DNA of 64,000 nt from Ureibacillus thermophilus (GTDB taxonomy: Bacteria; Bacillota; Bacilli; Bacillales_A; Planococcaceae), in assembly GCF_004331915.1 (NCBI RefSeq), contig NZ_CP036528.1:882567-946566 (forward strand), written 5' to 3'. The translations under genes and the position numbers were made by a program. Positions 27,255-36,799 of this stretch are shown here, one piece after another. How positions within the stretch are numbered: the first letter of the stretch is position 1; each line of letters begins with the position of its first letter. Below the pieces are notes generated by a model. It was not told the origin of the DNA. It saw only the letters and a program-made list of their open reading frames with translations, and ran no database searches.

Positions 27255-28928
27255 ATGAGCATCGGGGGAAAAATGAATGTAGCATTTTATTCATTAATCG
27301 GTCTACTATGCATTTCGATGATTGTTAGTTTTATTAATTTCCAAAGAATCGATAGGCAAGTAGAAGTCGCACTTAATGAGCGAGTAACAGCCATCCAAGG
27401 AATTTCTTCAATTCGCTATGAAGTGGCCCAATTAGATAAGTCTGCCACAAAATATATACTAAAAACAGACAACTCCGATTATGAAATGGTCAATACATAT
27501 ATACAACTAATTGATCAGGAAATAAAAGAATTAGAAAATTTAGCTGTTACGGACACAATGAAAGGCTATATTGATGAACTAAAGCAGGCCAATGAAAATT
27601 TTGCAAAAGAGTTTACTGCAGTAACTGAAAGAATAAATCGAGGAGAAACATTATCTGACAACGAAAAAATTCAGTCCCTCAGCTTAGACTTAATCAAAAT
27701 AACAGACAAAATGATTGAGCATCAAACAAAACAGTTGGAAGACATTAAAAAAGCTACAAATCGGGCTATTTCCTCATCGAACATTACGGCAATCGTTGTA
27801 TTAATTGCCAGCTTAATTGTAAGCGGCGTTTTAGTTTACTTTGTTTGGAAAACGATTACATCTCCATTGAGAAAAGTAGTGGAAGCCGTAAAAGTAGTCT
27901 CTTCCGGCAATTTGACGGAAGAAGATTTGAAAGTGTTTTCAAAAGATGAAATTGGACAGCTTTCAAATGCATTTAATACAATGAAAAATAACTTAAAATC
28001 GCTTATTCGCAATGTGCAGCAAAATGCAGAACAATTAAGTGCAGCAGCACAGCAGCTTTCTGCAAGCACAGAGGAAATTGCTGCTACGGCGGAAGATATG
28101 ACACGTCGAGTAAATTCCACAGCAGAAATGGCCCATATGAACTCTCAATCGGCAAAAGATTCCGCCCGCGCCATGGATGAGACGGCGGGTGGGGTGCAAA
28201 AAATTGCAGAATCTACGCAAGTGTTGCACTCTACTTCATTGGAAACAAGCGAAATGGCTTCTCATGGTGGCGAAATTATCCGCCATGCGGAAAAACAAAT
28301 GGATATAATTAGCCAATCAACAAATATTGTAAATGAGTTAGTCCAGAAATTAAGCAAACAAACAGAAGAGATTGAAAATATTTCTAGAGTGATTGCAGAA
28401 ATTACCGATCAAACGAATTTATTGGCATTGAATGCGGCCATAGAAGCAGCGCGAGCCGGAGAACATGGTAAAGGATTTGCAGTTGTGGCTGAAGAAGTCC
28501 GCAAATTGGCAGAGGAATCGAAAGAATCTGCAAGCCAAATTACAGATTTAACAGTGGAAATTAAACGAGATACAGAAAATGTGGAAAAGGCGGTGTACGA
28601 TTCTTTGCGTTCAGTGGAAGATGGCGTCAAAGTCATTACACAAGCAGGCCAATCTTTCGCTGATATCGTGCAGGCTATTGAAAAAATAAAAATGCAAATT
28701 GAGGAAATTTCCGCGACAAGTGAACAAATATCTGCTAGTGCAGAAGAAGTTTCCGCTGCGGTCAATGAGATTTCTAACGCTTCTACAGAATCAGCAAGCG
28801 AAATCCAAATTGTTGCCGCGAATATCGAGGAGCAAACGACAACCCTCGATCAAGTGAATAAAGTTGCAGCCGAGTTAAACGACAATGCGCAAAACTTGCA
28901 GCAAGAAATTCGGAAATTCCAAATTTAA
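27255..28928 (+). CDS. Methyl-accepting chemotaxis protein
   Basis: About 557 residues. An N-terminal membrane helix, a four-helix extracellular domain (to about 180), a second membrane helix ([21 protein letters not shown]), HAMP, and a long signalling coiled coil follow in order. The highly conserved tip is [20 protein letters not shown]. It senses an unknown ligand and signals to CheA. The start is ATG 27255 after AAGAGGTG. A candidate -10 TATAAT lies at 27207-27212. Confidence 0.93.
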   Translation: MSIGGKMNVAFYSLIGLLCISMIVSFINFQRIDRQVEVALNERVTAIQGISSIRYEVAQLDKSATKYILKTDNSDYEMVNTYIQLIDQEIKELENLAVTDTMKGYIDELKQANENFAKEFTAVTERINRGETLSDNEKIQSLSLDLIKITDKMIEHQTKQLEDIKKATNRAISSSNITAIVVLIASLIVSGVLVYFVWKTITSPLRKVVEAVKVVSSGNLTEEDLKVFSKDEIGQLSNAFNTMKNNLKSLIRNVQQNAEQLSAAAQQLSASTEEIAATAEDMTRRVNSTAEMAHMNSQSAKDSARAMDETAGGVQKIAESTQVLHSTSLETSEMASHGGEIIRHAEKQMDIISQSTNIVNELVQKLSKQTEEIENISRVIAEITDQTNLLALNAAIEAARAGEHGKGFAVVAEEVRKLAEESKESASQITDLTVEIKRDTENVEKAVYDSLRSVEDGVKVITQAGQSFADIVQAIEKIKMQIEEISATSEQISASAEEVSAAVNEISNASTESASEIQIVAANIEEQTTTLDQVNKVAAELNDNAQNLQQEIRKFQI

Positions 28929-29037
28929 TAGCACTTCTTTATAGTTCAAAAAATTCATCACAAACGGGATTGGAAACATTTGCTCTCAAGGTCTGTACCA
29001 TCTTAGAGCGATTTGCAAAAATTAAGATGAACAAAAT

Positions 29038-29083
29038 AAAAAGAGCGAATTAGAATGCGATTTTCTATTCGCTCTTTTTTTCA
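29038..29083. terminator. Bidirectional terminator between the chemoreceptor and gerQ
   Basis: The stem aaaaagagcgaat/attcgctcttttt has A and T runs on opposite sides, so it can serve both converging genes. It resembles the hairpin at 205-254. Confidence 0.85.
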
Positions 29084-29092
29084 TTTTTTAAT

Positions 29093-29533
29093 TTAACGCT
29101 GCGGTCTTGTGCGGGGAGAATTAATGTATTTAAATCCTTCTTCAAATCGAGCATAGTCGAAATAAATCATCGGCAATAAATACACGTAATTTGTATTTGC
29201 TTCACGAATCACCGCATGATCTCGTCCTGCTTGCATGACTGTGCCGCGAATTCGCAGTACATTTCCCTGTGTTTCACCTGGCCGAGTATCTGAGCTAGGG
29301 AATGTGAAATAGAATGTGCCAGGAACTCCTATATTTTCCCTCAAAATGTTTTCAATATATGATTCTTCAGTTTGTCGTCCAGTTCCTGTTGCAGGTATGA
29401 CAGTTCCAGAAGGGGTAATAACATTTCCGCTTGATACAGGAGGCGGCGTTTGCTGAAATGGCCCTTGACCGAAAAATGGTTGTTGATAATATTGATTTCC
29501 CGTTGCACCAGGACCCCAATAATAATAAGTCAC
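29093..29533 (-). CDS. gerQ: Spore coat protein GerQ
   Basis: About 146 residues. The N-terminal part is Tyr/Gln/Pro-rich (TYYYWGPGATGNQYYQQ) and the C-terminal domain (ESYIENILRENIGVPGTFYFTF, GRDHAVIREANTNYVYLLPMIYFDYARFEEGF) is the GerQ fold. GerQ sits in the inner coat, is cross-linked by transglutaminase, and is needed for CwlJ action during germination. GTG 29533 is better placed behind AAAGGA than ATG 29542, which abuts it. cwlJ lies 16 bases upstream in the same operon. Confidence 0.92.
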   Translation of the reverse strand: MTYYYWGPGATGNQYYQQPFFGQGPFQQTPPPVSSGNVITPSGTVIPATGTGRQTEESYIENILRENIGVPGTFYFTFPSSDTRPGETQGNVLRIRGTVMQAGRDHAVIREANTNYVYLLPMIYFDYARFEEGFKYINSPRTRPQR

Positions 29534-29558
29534 TACATACATCCTTTCTTTTTAATTA

Positions 29559-29985
29559 TTAAATACCAGGACAAACACCCTCAGCAGGTGCATAGAAGCA
29601 ATGTGACTTGAATCGGCCGGTATTCCATTGTCCATACCATTGAGCAGGGCAGCTACCAGTAGGCATGAAAAACCATAGAGCTCTGTCGGCCGGAACGAAA
29701 CGTTCGCCATTGATGACTCTGCGGGCAAGGGCTATGTCTTGTGGACGCGCTCGTTGGTAAAAATAACTTTTTTGTACGGCTTCAAAGCCACCGGGACTTT
29801 GATATACCATATCTTCAATGGTTCGAATATTTTTAAAGTCTAGACAGTCTGCCCGCACACGGTTGACTCCTACATTTCCGACCAACAACATGCCAAGGTC
29901 TCCATCACCTTCCGCTTCTGCTCTCATCAATCGAGCAAGCAAGGCAACCTGTGCTTCATTAGCGGCAATAACAGCGATTTTTCAT
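29559..29985 (-). pseudogene. cwlJ: Cell wall hydrolase CwlJ with a 1-base frameshift at its start
   Basis: The body (ARLMRAEAEGDGDLGMLLVGNVGVNRVR, FEAVQKSYFYQRA, YGQWNTGRFKSHCFY) is a complete CwlJ, the spore cortex-lytic enzyme that depends on GerQ. The expected N terminus MKIAVIAANEAQVALLARLM is present, but ATG 29983-29985, behind GGAGG, is one base out of frame. The A-run after it has five A where four would keep the frame. Either a sequencing error, a real mutation, or use of a weak internal start (TTG near 29942) explains this. Everything after codon 2 looks functional. Confidence 0.85.
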
Positions 29986-29998
29986 ACCTCCTCAACAT

Positions 29999-30006
29999 AA
30001 TGTATG
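29999..30006 (-). promoter_or_regulatory. Probable SigmaE -10 element for cwlJ-gerQ
   Basis: On the minus strand CATACATT matches the SigmaE -10 consensus (CATACAnT). It lies 13 bases upstream of the cwlJ ATG. Mother-cell expression is known for cwlJ and gerQ in B. subtilis. The -35 region is not clear. Confidence 0.5.
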
Positions 30007-30259
30007 CATTTCATAAGGAATCAGAATAAAAATTGCAAAAAAAATATTTGGTTTTATTTCGGAAAAGATGATGAACGGAGTGAAAATTGTATAAAGTTAG
30101 TATTTTTGAAATACAATAGAATTGTAACATTAGACACGTTCCGACAATTCGCGTCAATGAATAGAATATATATAAAGAAGTTAGTTGATGACGAATTAGG
30201 GAATAGTTAAATAAAAAGGGGAGAAGGGAGCCAAAACAATAATTTGGAGGTTGGTTACA

Positions 30260-30430
30260 TTGCAACTAGGGATATGGGTTGGGATTGTAGTAAGTGCGAT
30301 TTTGTCTTTTGTGATAGCAGGATTCTTCAATCAACCACTCCATTGGTATCTCTTCATTTTGATACTTTTCATCGGCTTTTTCACTCATACGGTGATTTTG
30401 ATATTGCAAACGCCTGATGAAAATGAATAA
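30260..30430 (+). CDS. Small membrane protein, unrecognised
   Basis: About 56 residues starting at TTG 30260 with GGAGG 9 bases upstream (30246-30250). The product MQLGIWVGIVVSAILSFVIA... has two hydrophobic helices separated by NQPLHWYL and ends in an acidic tail, PDENE. The stop is followed at once by a terminator, which supports a real gene. I do not recognise a family. Confidence 0.65.
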   Translation: MQLGIWVGIVVSAILSFVIAGFFNQPLHWYLFILILFIGFFTHTVILILQTPDENE

Positions 30431-30460
30431 GCGAGGCGCGTTGAAGCGTCTCGCTTTTTT
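30430..30460 (+). terminator. Terminator and intron landing site
   Basis: The stem aagcgaggcgc/gcgtctcgctt is followed by six T. The group II intron fragment starts at the base after the T-run, the usual position for class C introns. Confidence 0.85.
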
Positions 30461-30557
30461 GTGCGCCCGGCATGTACATGAACTATAGGGTGTAAGTCCC
30501 GAACCCCGAAGACAGAAGTAGAGGTTAGCCAAGAGCAAGGGTGTCCGTGGTGACGCG
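30461..30557 (+). mobile_element. 5' end fragment of a group II (class C-like) intron
   Basis: The stretch begins GTGCGCCCGGCATG and continues with gggtgtaagtcccgaac, gaagacagaagtag and caagggtgtccgtggtgac. This is the domain I start of bacterial class C group II introns. It breaks off after about 97 bases, with no maturase or 3' end nearby. A 3' end with maturase remnant lies at 50214-50793. Confidence 0.85.
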
Positions 30558-30606
30558 TCAATTTCATTCTATAAAAAAGGACGATTTTTTTGTACCCTAA
30601 AAACAG

Positions 30607-30656
30607 AAAAAAGGGCTGAGCCGAAGGTCGATTCAATCGACTTTTCGGACAGCCCC
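30607..30656 (-). terminator. Terminator of the truncated conserved gene
   Basis: The hairpin gggctgagccgaa...ttcggacagcccc has a T-run on the minus strand (ccctttttt). It lies exactly where the neighbouring minus-strand frame should end. Confidence 0.7.
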
Positions 30657-30657
30657 G

Positions 30658-31056
30658 TTCAGGGGTTGTTTGGGCAGGAATGCTTCGTGTTGTAGGACCA
30701 TAAATAACGATTAAATCTCGGTTTCCTGGATATGCTGAAAAGAGCTGCCCGTTTGTTAATATAATTTGAGTATAAGGTGATAAATGCAGCTGCAATTGTC
30801 CATCACTGCTCAACAGCTGCTGATTGAAATAGCTTACTTTCACATTCCTGTTTGCATGTTCTTTTACCATCACAATCGCACGATATTGGGGAGGGTAAAT
30901 AAGAATGGCCGGCAAATCGCCATCATAATAAGCTGTCATTTTGTCGCCAATCATGATGGTTTCCTGATCAATGAAATAAGTTGAAGGGGTCACAACAAAA
31001 TGGACGATTAAACCGGCATCATTGACCACTGTAAAGATTTTATCTTCAATAGGCGA
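30658..31056 (-). pseudogene. Conserved hypothetical protein, truncated at both ends
   Basis: The central part (FVVTPSTYFIDQETIMIGDKM, LIYPPQYRAIVMVK, IVIYGPTTRSIPAQTTPE) looks like a conserved Bacillales protein of unknown function. The N terminus runs into the left end of the TnpB element, so its start is lost. At the C-terminal end the frame reads on through the terminator. No N-terminal remnant is visible beyond the element, where mscL begins. A short intact gene starting internally at MIGDK cannot be excluded. Confidence 0.55.
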
Positions 31057-32495
31057 GAAGACTCCCACTTCAACGAAGCGAAGCGAAGTAAGTGGGAGAT
31101 GAATCGCCTTAACTATATTTACTGAAAATAATATAGATTCAGTAAAGTATAGTATAATATAGTTAGATGGGAGGTGAAAAAAATGTATTTTTGTATCAAA
31201 CAACAGCTAAATGGTTTGACCAAAGAAGAATACTTGACTCTTAGAGAACTGTGCCGTATTGCCAAGAACATATACAACGTCGGATTGTATAATGTTAGAC
31301 AATACTATTTTGAACACAAGGAATTTCTTAATTATGAGAAAAACTATCATCTTGCAAAAACGAACGAAAACTATAAGCTGTTAAATAGCAACATGGCACA
31401 GCAAATCTTAAAAAAGGTTAACGAATCTTTTAAATCTTTCTTTGGCTTAGTAAAACTAGCCAAGCAAGGCAAATATGACTACAAGGCTATCAGTATCCCA
31501 AAATATCTTAAAAAAGATGGTTTTCATTCACTAATCATTGGTCAAATTCGTATAGACGGCAACAAATTCACGATACCGTATTCGAATCTGTATAAAAAGA
31601 CTCATAAGCCTATCACGATAACGATTCCGCCTGTGTTGCTTGACAAAAAGATTAAGCAGATTGAAATTATTCCTAAACATCATGCCAGGTTCTTTGAGAT
31701 TCAGTACAAATATGAAATGCCTGAAGATCAAAGAGAATTAAATGACCAAAAAGCACTGGCGATTGATTTAGGATTAAATAATCTTGCCACTTGTGTCACA
31801 TCAGACGGCAAATCGTTCATCATTGATGGGAGGAGATTAAAAAGTATTAATCAATGGTTTAACAAAGAGAATGCCAGACTTCAAAGCATTAAAGATAAGC
31901 AAAAAATCAAAGGTACAACTCGTAAACAAGCTTTGCTTGCTATGAATCGGAACAATAAAGTCAATGATTATATCAATAAGACTTGCCGTTACATCATTAA
32001 CTATTGCCTTGAAAATCAAATTGGCAAACTTGTCATTGGCTATGCTGAAACATTGCAGCGCAATATGAATCTAGGAAAAAAGACAAATCAAAACTTTGTC
32101 AATATTCCTCTCGGTAATATAAAAGAAAAACTAGAGTATCTTTGTAAATTTTACGGCATTAAATTCTTCAAACAGGAAGAGTCATATACGTCTAAAGCCA
32201 GCTTTTTTGACGGCGATGAGATTCCTGAATATAATGCTGACAATCCAAAAGAATATAAGTTCAGTGGCAAACGTATTAAGCGAGGTTTGTATCGAACAAA
32301 GTCCGGCAAACTAATCAATGCTGATGTAAATGGTGCATTAAACATCTTAAAGAAAAGTAAAGCTGTAGACCTGAGTGTCTTATGCTCTAGCGGCGAAGTG
32401 GACACGCCTCAAAGAATAAGGATTGCTTAAAGCAGTCAAACTTCTTTGGAAGCCCCCACTTCAAATTTTCGCTAAAAAATTAAGTGGGGGTAGTT
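31050..32495 (+). mobile_element. IS200/IS605-type element carrying only tnpB
   Basis: The left end holds an imperfect palindrome (aggcga...ctcccactt / aagtgggag...tcgcct, 31051-31109). The right end holds cccccactt/aagtggggg (32453-32490). The only gene is tnpB; no Y1 transposase (tnpA) is present. The right end lies at the mscL stop codon. The element therefore needs a TnpA in trans to move. Exact boundaries are uncertain by a few bases. Confidence 0.85.
31183..32430 (+). CDS. tnpB: RNA-guided endonuclease TnpB
   Basis: 415 residues, full length. RuvC acids are D195 (AIDLGLNN), E289 (VIGYAETLQ) and D381 (LINADVNGALNIL), so the nuclease site looks intact. The usual four-cysteine zinc ribbon between the last two is replaced by YTSKASFFDGDEIPEY...YKFSGKRIKRGLY, as in a known zinc-finger-less TnpB branch. 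It should work with a guide RNA (omega/reRNA) read through the right end. The start is ATG 31183 after GGGAGG. Confidence 0.92.
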   Translation: MYFCIKQQLNGLTKEEYLTLRELCRIAKNIYNVGLYNVRQYYFEHKEFLNYEKNYHLAKTNENYKLLNSNMAQQILKKVNESFKSFFGLVKLAKQGKYDYKAISIPKYLKKDGFHSLIIGQIRIDGNKFTIPYSNLYKKTHKPITITIPPVLLDKKIKQIEIIPKHHARFFEIQYKYEMPEDQRELNDQKALAIDLGLNNLATCVTSDGKSFIIDGRRLKSINQWFNKENARLQSIKDKQKIKGTTRKQALLAMNRNNKVNDYINKTCRYIINYCLENQIGKLVIGYAETLQRNMNLGKKTNQNFVNIPLGNIKEKLEYLCKFYGIKFFKQEESYTSKASFFDGDEIPEYNADNPKEYKFSGKRIKRGLYRTKSGKLINADVNGALNILKKSKAVDLSVLCSSGEVDTPQRIRIA

Positions 32496-32893
32496 CACTT
32501 ATTCGTATTTTGTGCTTTCAACAAGTCACGGATTTCCCTTAACAGCTCTTCCTTCGTATCCAGCTCAGGAGCGGCTTCCTCCTCCACCACTTCTTCCTTT
32601 TTCTTCTTTGTAAGTTTATTCAATAGCCGGATAAACATAAAAATTGCAAAGGAAATGATGAAAAAGTCAATGATGCTTTGCAAAAATACGCCAAAGGAAA
32701 CCGTTGCATCGCCTACTTGCCAAATAAATGATTTCGTAAAATCAATTCCGCCTGTAAGAATACCGATAAGTGGCATAATGATGTTGTCCACTAAAGAAGA
32801 AACAATCTTACCAAAAGCAGCCCCGATTACAACAGCAATAGCAAGGTCAATGACGTTTCCTTTCATCGCAAAATCTTTAAACTCTTTCCACAT
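32495..32893 (-). CDS. mscL: Large-conductance mechanosensitive channel MscL
   Basis: About 132 residues. [31 protein letters not shown] is the N-terminal helix plus TM1, [20 protein letters not shown] is TM2, and an acidic tail and helical bundle ([10 protein letters not shown]) end it. It opens as an emergency valve on osmotic downshock. The start is ATG 32893 (32899 possible) after GGGGGG; the longer frame is unsupported. The TnpB element abuts its stop codon. Confidence 0.95.
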   Translation of the reverse strand: MWKEFKDFAMKGNVIDLAIAVVIGAAFGKIVSSLVDNIIMPLIGILTGGIDFTKSFIWQVGDATVSFGVFLQSIIDFFIISFAIFMFIRLLNKLTKKKKEEVVEEEAAPELDTKEELLREIRDLLKAQNTNK

Positions 32894-33045
32894 ATACATC
32901 CCCCCAAACATAGCGATGATGTTCAAATATTCCCTATTTTGATATGGCATAAACTTTAAACGGTTTTCCAATGAACAAGCTGGATATAATATAAGCAGAA
33001 ATCTTTTCCTTTAGGGTTGAGGAAATGGTACTAAAGGGATTAAAA

Positions 33046-33091
33046 AGATGAAGAGTGCTTCATTATATTTCAAAATGAAGTGCTTTTTTTA
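33046..33091 (+). terminator. Orphan terminator
   Basis: agtgcttcattat...atgaagtgct is followed by seven T on the plus strand. No plus-strand gene lies just upstream, so it may end read-through from tnpB, an unseen small RNA, or a lost gene. Confidence 0.6.
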
Positions 33092-33188
33092 TATGGACTA
33101 TAAAAAAAGAAATTTCACTAACGTTTTACTAGCAAAGAGTTGGGTACAATAATTTAGCACGAGGAAAAACAAAAGGGTGAAATGAAAG

Positions 33189-33749
33189 ATGACAAAAAGC
33201 AAATTAACAAAGGAACAACAGGCAGAGTTTATCAGCCTATTAAAAGAACGTTTTGAGAAAAATAGACATCGCCATGAGGGAATGAATTGGGAGCTAATCC
33301 AGCAAAAACTTGAATCAAATCCTGACAAACTATGGTCCTTATATAGAATGGAACAAACAGGTGGAGAACCGGATGTAATCGGTTTTGATGAAGCGGCTGG
33401 GGAATATTTATTTTGTGATTGTTCAAAGGAAAGCCCAAAAGGACGAAGAAGCCTTTGTTATGACCGTGAAGCATTGGAGTCGAGAAAAAAACACAAGCCT
33501 GAAAATAGTGCGATGGACATAACGAAAGAAATGGGAATTGAGTTGTTGACGGAAGAACAATATCGCAAGCTGCAAGAATTGGAACCTTTTGATACCAAAA
33601 CATCTAGTTGGATTTTCACACCTGAGGAGATACGCAGGCAAGGCGGCGCACTATTTTGCGATTATCGCTACGGCCGCGTATTTGTCTATCATAATGGAGC
33701 GGAATCTTATTACAGCTCAAGAGGGTTTCGGGGATTGTTAAGGGTTTGA
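33189..33749 (+). CDS. DUF4256 protein
   Basis: 186 residues, soluble. LLKERFEKNRHRHEGMNWELIQQKLESNP, RMEQTGGEPDVIGFD, DCSKESPKGRRSLCYD and GGALFCDYRYGRVFVYHNGAESYY match DUF4256. Members are widespread as single genes and have no assigned function. AAAAGGGTG precedes the start ATG 33189. Confidence 0.87.
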   Translation: MTKSKLTKEQQAEFISLLKERFEKNRHRHEGMNWELIQQKLESNPDKLWSLYRMEQTGGEPDVIGFDEAAGEYLFCDCSKESPKGRRSLCYDREALESRKKHKPENSAMDITKEMGIELLTEEQYRKLQELEPFDTKTSSWIFTPEEIRRQGGALFCDYRYGRVFVYHNGAESYYSSRGFRGLLRV

Positions 33750-33793
33750 AAAGCATCCATTGTATTGTTTCATAGAAGGAAGGAGAAAATGGA

Positions 33794-34627
33794 ATGGCCA
33801 TTCAAGTAAAAGAGATTCATTCCAAAACTTTATTGACGCAAGCAACAGGATATTTAGATATTGGATTTACTCATTCATTAAATCCTTACAGCGGCTGTGC
33901 TTTTGCTTGCCGCTATTGTTATGTCCGCGAATTGCCGATTCAAAAATTTAAAGGAATTCCATGGGGCGAATGGGTGGATATCAAAATGAATGCGCGGGAA
34001 GTTTACCGGAAAGAAATCATAAAACTTCGAAAAAAAGAACGTCCCATCAATCTTTATATGTCTTCTGCAACGGATCCATATCAACCTATCGAAAGAAAAG
34101 CGTGCATTACAAGAGGGCTATTAGAAGAAATGCTTTTCTATCCTCCTGATTTTCTTGTGATTCAAACGAGAGGCCCTTTAATTGAGAGGGATATTAATTT
34201 GCTGATTCAATTGAAAGAACGATGCAAACTGCTAGTTTCGATGACGATAGAAACGGATCGGGAGGATGTGAAAAGAATTTTTGCTCCTTTTGCCCCAAGT
34301 ATACACAAACGATTGAAAGCCCTTCAAAAATTGCATCTTGCCAATATCCCAACACAAGCGGCTATTTCTCCCTTGCTGCCTTTTACTCCTGAGTTTCCCA
34401 AAATCCTCAAAGGCTTTGTTGATTATATTTGGATTGATACATTAACGATTGGCGATGGTGCGCAAGGGAGACGGTCATCTCGGTTAAAGATGCCGCAAGT
34501 TTTTGAGGAACATCAATGGTCGGAATGGTACAAGCGAGATTTGCATAAAAGCGTAGAAACATATTTTATACAGTTTTTCCCAAAAGAGATGATTCGAATT
34601 TCAAAGGAAGAAGCTTTTTTAAGATAG
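33794..34627 (+). CDS. Radical SAM protein, spore-photoproduct-lyase-like (SplB-related)
   Basis: 277 residues. The iron-sulfur motif is C35-AFA-C39-RY-C42 (CX3CX2C), followed by the radical SAM barrel (LYMSSATDPYQPIERK, VIQTRGPLIERDI, VSMTIETDREDVKRIF). It belongs to the SPL family group but is shorter than true spore photoproduct lyase (about 340) and is better described as SPL-related. The reaction is unknown. AAGGAG precedes ATG 33794. Confidence 0.86.
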   Translation: MAIQVKEIHSKTLLTQATGYLDIGFTHSLNPYSGCAFACRYCYVRELPIQKFKGIPWGEWVDIKMNAREVYRKEIIKLRKKERPINLYMSSATDPYQPIERKACITRGLLEEMLFYPPDFLVIQTRGPLIERDINLLIQLKERCKLLVSMTIETDREDVKRIFAPFAPSIHKRLKALQKLHLANIPTQAAISPLLPFTPEFPKILKGFVDYIWIDTLTIGDGAQGRRSSRLKMPQVFEEHQWSEWYKRDLHKSVETYFIQFFPKEMIRISKEEAFLR

Positions 34628-34934
34628 TGTTTTGTTGGAAGTTGACAAAGAGAAAATCCTTACTAAAATGATATTATTTTACTAAATTTACATAAAAAAT
34701 TCATCATTTGAATTCTGAAAATTTACACAAAATGAGAAAAATGTTTTATAATGATAGTTAACACGATATGGTTCTGAGTTATCATAACTACTAAAATGTA
34801 TATTTTTTCAGAAAGAATCAAAAGATTTATGAATAAAGTAATTAATTTAATAATATGATTCAAATTAAATGGAACTTAATTTAGTAAATAAGTATTATAT
34901 TTGATTTAAGGCTGAATTAATGAGGAGGGAAAAC

Positions 34935-36260
34935 ATGGTGATATTTAGAAGTTTCAGTAAAAGCGATAAAACCAAACAGACGCAATCCGAACCAAAATGG
35001 GAGGAGGCAAGAAACCATTCAAAAAAATTATTAGAAGTAAATGGGGATTCCGACATAACAAAACAATTAAAATTGATTGATTTAGATGAAGATGATTTAA
35101 AGTTATTATCTTGCATTCAGCCACATATTGAAAAAAATCTTGATGAAATCGTACAAATTTTCTATGATGAGTTAACTTCCATCCCAGTATTGAATGAAAT
35201 TATTCATCGATACAGTACGGTAGAAAAATTAAAGAAAACACTCAAAATACATATCTCAGAAATGTTTTATGGAAAAATTGATAAAGCATATGTAGAAAAG
35301 AGAATACGAATTGCACAAGTTCATTTAAGAATTGGTTTGGCTCCTAAATGGTATATAGGGGCATTTCAAAATATGTTAAATTCTTTCATCGATATTATCA
35401 ACCGCATGAATTGGTCCAAAGACAGCATCGAAAAAGCGACTCTTCTTTGCACAAAAATCATCAACTTCGAAATGCAAATCGTTTTGGAAGAATATGAAAA
35501 AGAGAAGAGGGACCAAATACAAGAACAGCACGAAAAGGTGAAAGGGGAATTAAAAAATAATTTATCTCTTATCACAAAAAACTTGGCGCATCTTTCAGAA
35601 GAAACAACTAATTCCATTAACGAGATTATTCATTACTCAACAGATATTAAGAGTGATACCGAAAGTTATATCTATGAAGTAAAGGAAATGGAGAAAAATT
35701 CACACAGCGGAAACGTTTTAATGGAAGAGTTGAAAGAAAAAATATACTCCATTTCTGAAAAAACAAAAGAAATGGAAGCTCTTGTAATGGAGCAGCAAAG
35801 AGCATCCGATAAAATCAATAACATTATTTCTCTTGTTACCCAAATAGCTGACCAAACGAATCTGCTTGCCTTAAATGCAGCCATCGAGGCGGCAAGAGCC
35901 GGAGAACATGGAAAAGGGTTTGCGGTTGTTGCAGAAGAAGTGCGCAAACTTGCGAATCAATCGAAAGAGTCTGTTAAACAAATTACGGAAATTATTGAAA
36001 GCACTTCACAAATTACGAAAAATACGGTTTCCACAACTTCTACTATCCGAGAAACTGTATCCAAGGGCTTAGAAAGCGGAGTAAAAGTAAAAGAAAAATT
36101 TCATCAAATTGAATTGTCGCTTCAAGATAGCAAAAATAAAATTGAAATCGTTGGAAAAGATATTGAAAACCTTGTCGAAACGATTGCAAAAATCAATCAA
36201 TTTATTGCTGATGTTGCGAATCAAGCAAAAGAATTGTATGAGAAAACCGTTAATCTTTAA
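34935..36260 (+). CDS. hemAT: Heme-based aerotactic transducer HemAT
   Basis: About 441 residues, without membrane segments. The N-terminal globin sensor (to about 190) carries the proximal histidine H130 in [16 protein letters not shown] and a tyrosine near residue 77 that could match the ligand-sensing tyrosine of B. subtilis HemAT. The C-terminal MCP domain has [20 protein letters not shown]... and acts through CheA. It senses oxygen in the cytoplasm for aerotaxis. The start is ATG 34935 after GAGGAGGG. Confidence 0.93.
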   Translation: MVIFRSFSKSDKTKQTQSEPKWEEARNHSKKLLEVNGDSDITKQLKLIDLDEDDLKLLSCIQPHIEKNLDEIVQIFYDELTSIPVLNEIIHRYSTVEKLKKTLKIHISEMFYGKIDKAYVEKRIRIAQVHLRIGLAPKWYIGAFQNMLNSFIDIINRMNWSKDSIEKATLLCTKIINFEMQIVLEEYEKEKRDQIQEQHEKVKGELKNNLSLITKNLAHLSEETTNSINEIIHYSTDIKSDTESYIYEVKEMEKNSHSGNVLMEELKEKIYSISEKTKEMEALVMEQQRASDKINNIISLVTQIADQTNLLALNAAIEAARAGEHGKGFAVVAEEVRKLANQSKESVKQITEIIESTSQITKNTVSTTSTIRETVSKGLESGVKVKEKFHQIELSLQDSKNKIEIVGKDIENLVETIAKINQFIADVANQAKELYEKTVNL

Positions 36261-36799
36261 TACATGCGATCCATTTTTAATTTCAACAAGAAATGATTAT
36301 CCAAACAATAGAGGGATTGGATAATCATTTAAATTATTAAAAACGGAATTTTCTTAAATATCCGATAAAAGGAATTGCTAAAATATAAACTAATCCCCAC
36401 ATTTATCCACCCAAGGGAAATGAAAAGTAAGAAAGGGGTAACTGCAATGAAATGAAAGCGCTTTTAGATGGTTTTTAATAGAAGTTCATATGAGTTGCCC
36501 CTATTTTTAAATGTGCCCATCCATTTACCGCCGTCATTGTAATCATCTTATTCAGTTAATAGAGAGTGCCGCAAAAAAACATTTTTTCACCAAACGATAA
36601 GTTTCTATTTTTTCCACAAGTAAATCATCCCCATTTCTTCCCATCATGTCAGAACAGACTTCAAGGAGATTTTTTTACTACTCTTTTTTTGGGAAATTGT
36701 TATAATCAGAGTATTAGTTTAATATCACGTAAAATGAATAAAAAGTATATTTTTTATCATATTTCGTGATGTTTCGAATAGGCAAAGGGAGGATGACTT
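36261..36799. other. 540-base intergenic region before the LysR gene
   Basis: No credible gene. It contains an inverted repeat atgattatccaa/ttggataatcat (36292-36328), probably the hemAT terminator. A cre-like TGAAAGCGCTTTTA at 36453-36466 matches the catabolite-control consensus at all but one position but serves no obvious gene. The AAAGGGG at about 36432 leads into a two-codon frame only. Confidence 0.5.

Noticed and set aside
30004-30210. 68-residue plus-strand reading frame before the small membrane gene
   Set aside because: No ribosome binding site, Lys/Asn-rich AT-driven composition, and it overlaps the promoter side of cwlJ.
30385-31203. Single 272-residue minus-strand gene
   Set aside because: The frame spans the TnpB element end, the truncated conserved gene, a terminator and the group II intron stub; only the middle part is protein-like.
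36453-36466. cre (CcpA) site
   Set aside because: The match to the consensus is close but it lies more than 330 bases from the next gene and serves no clear promoter.
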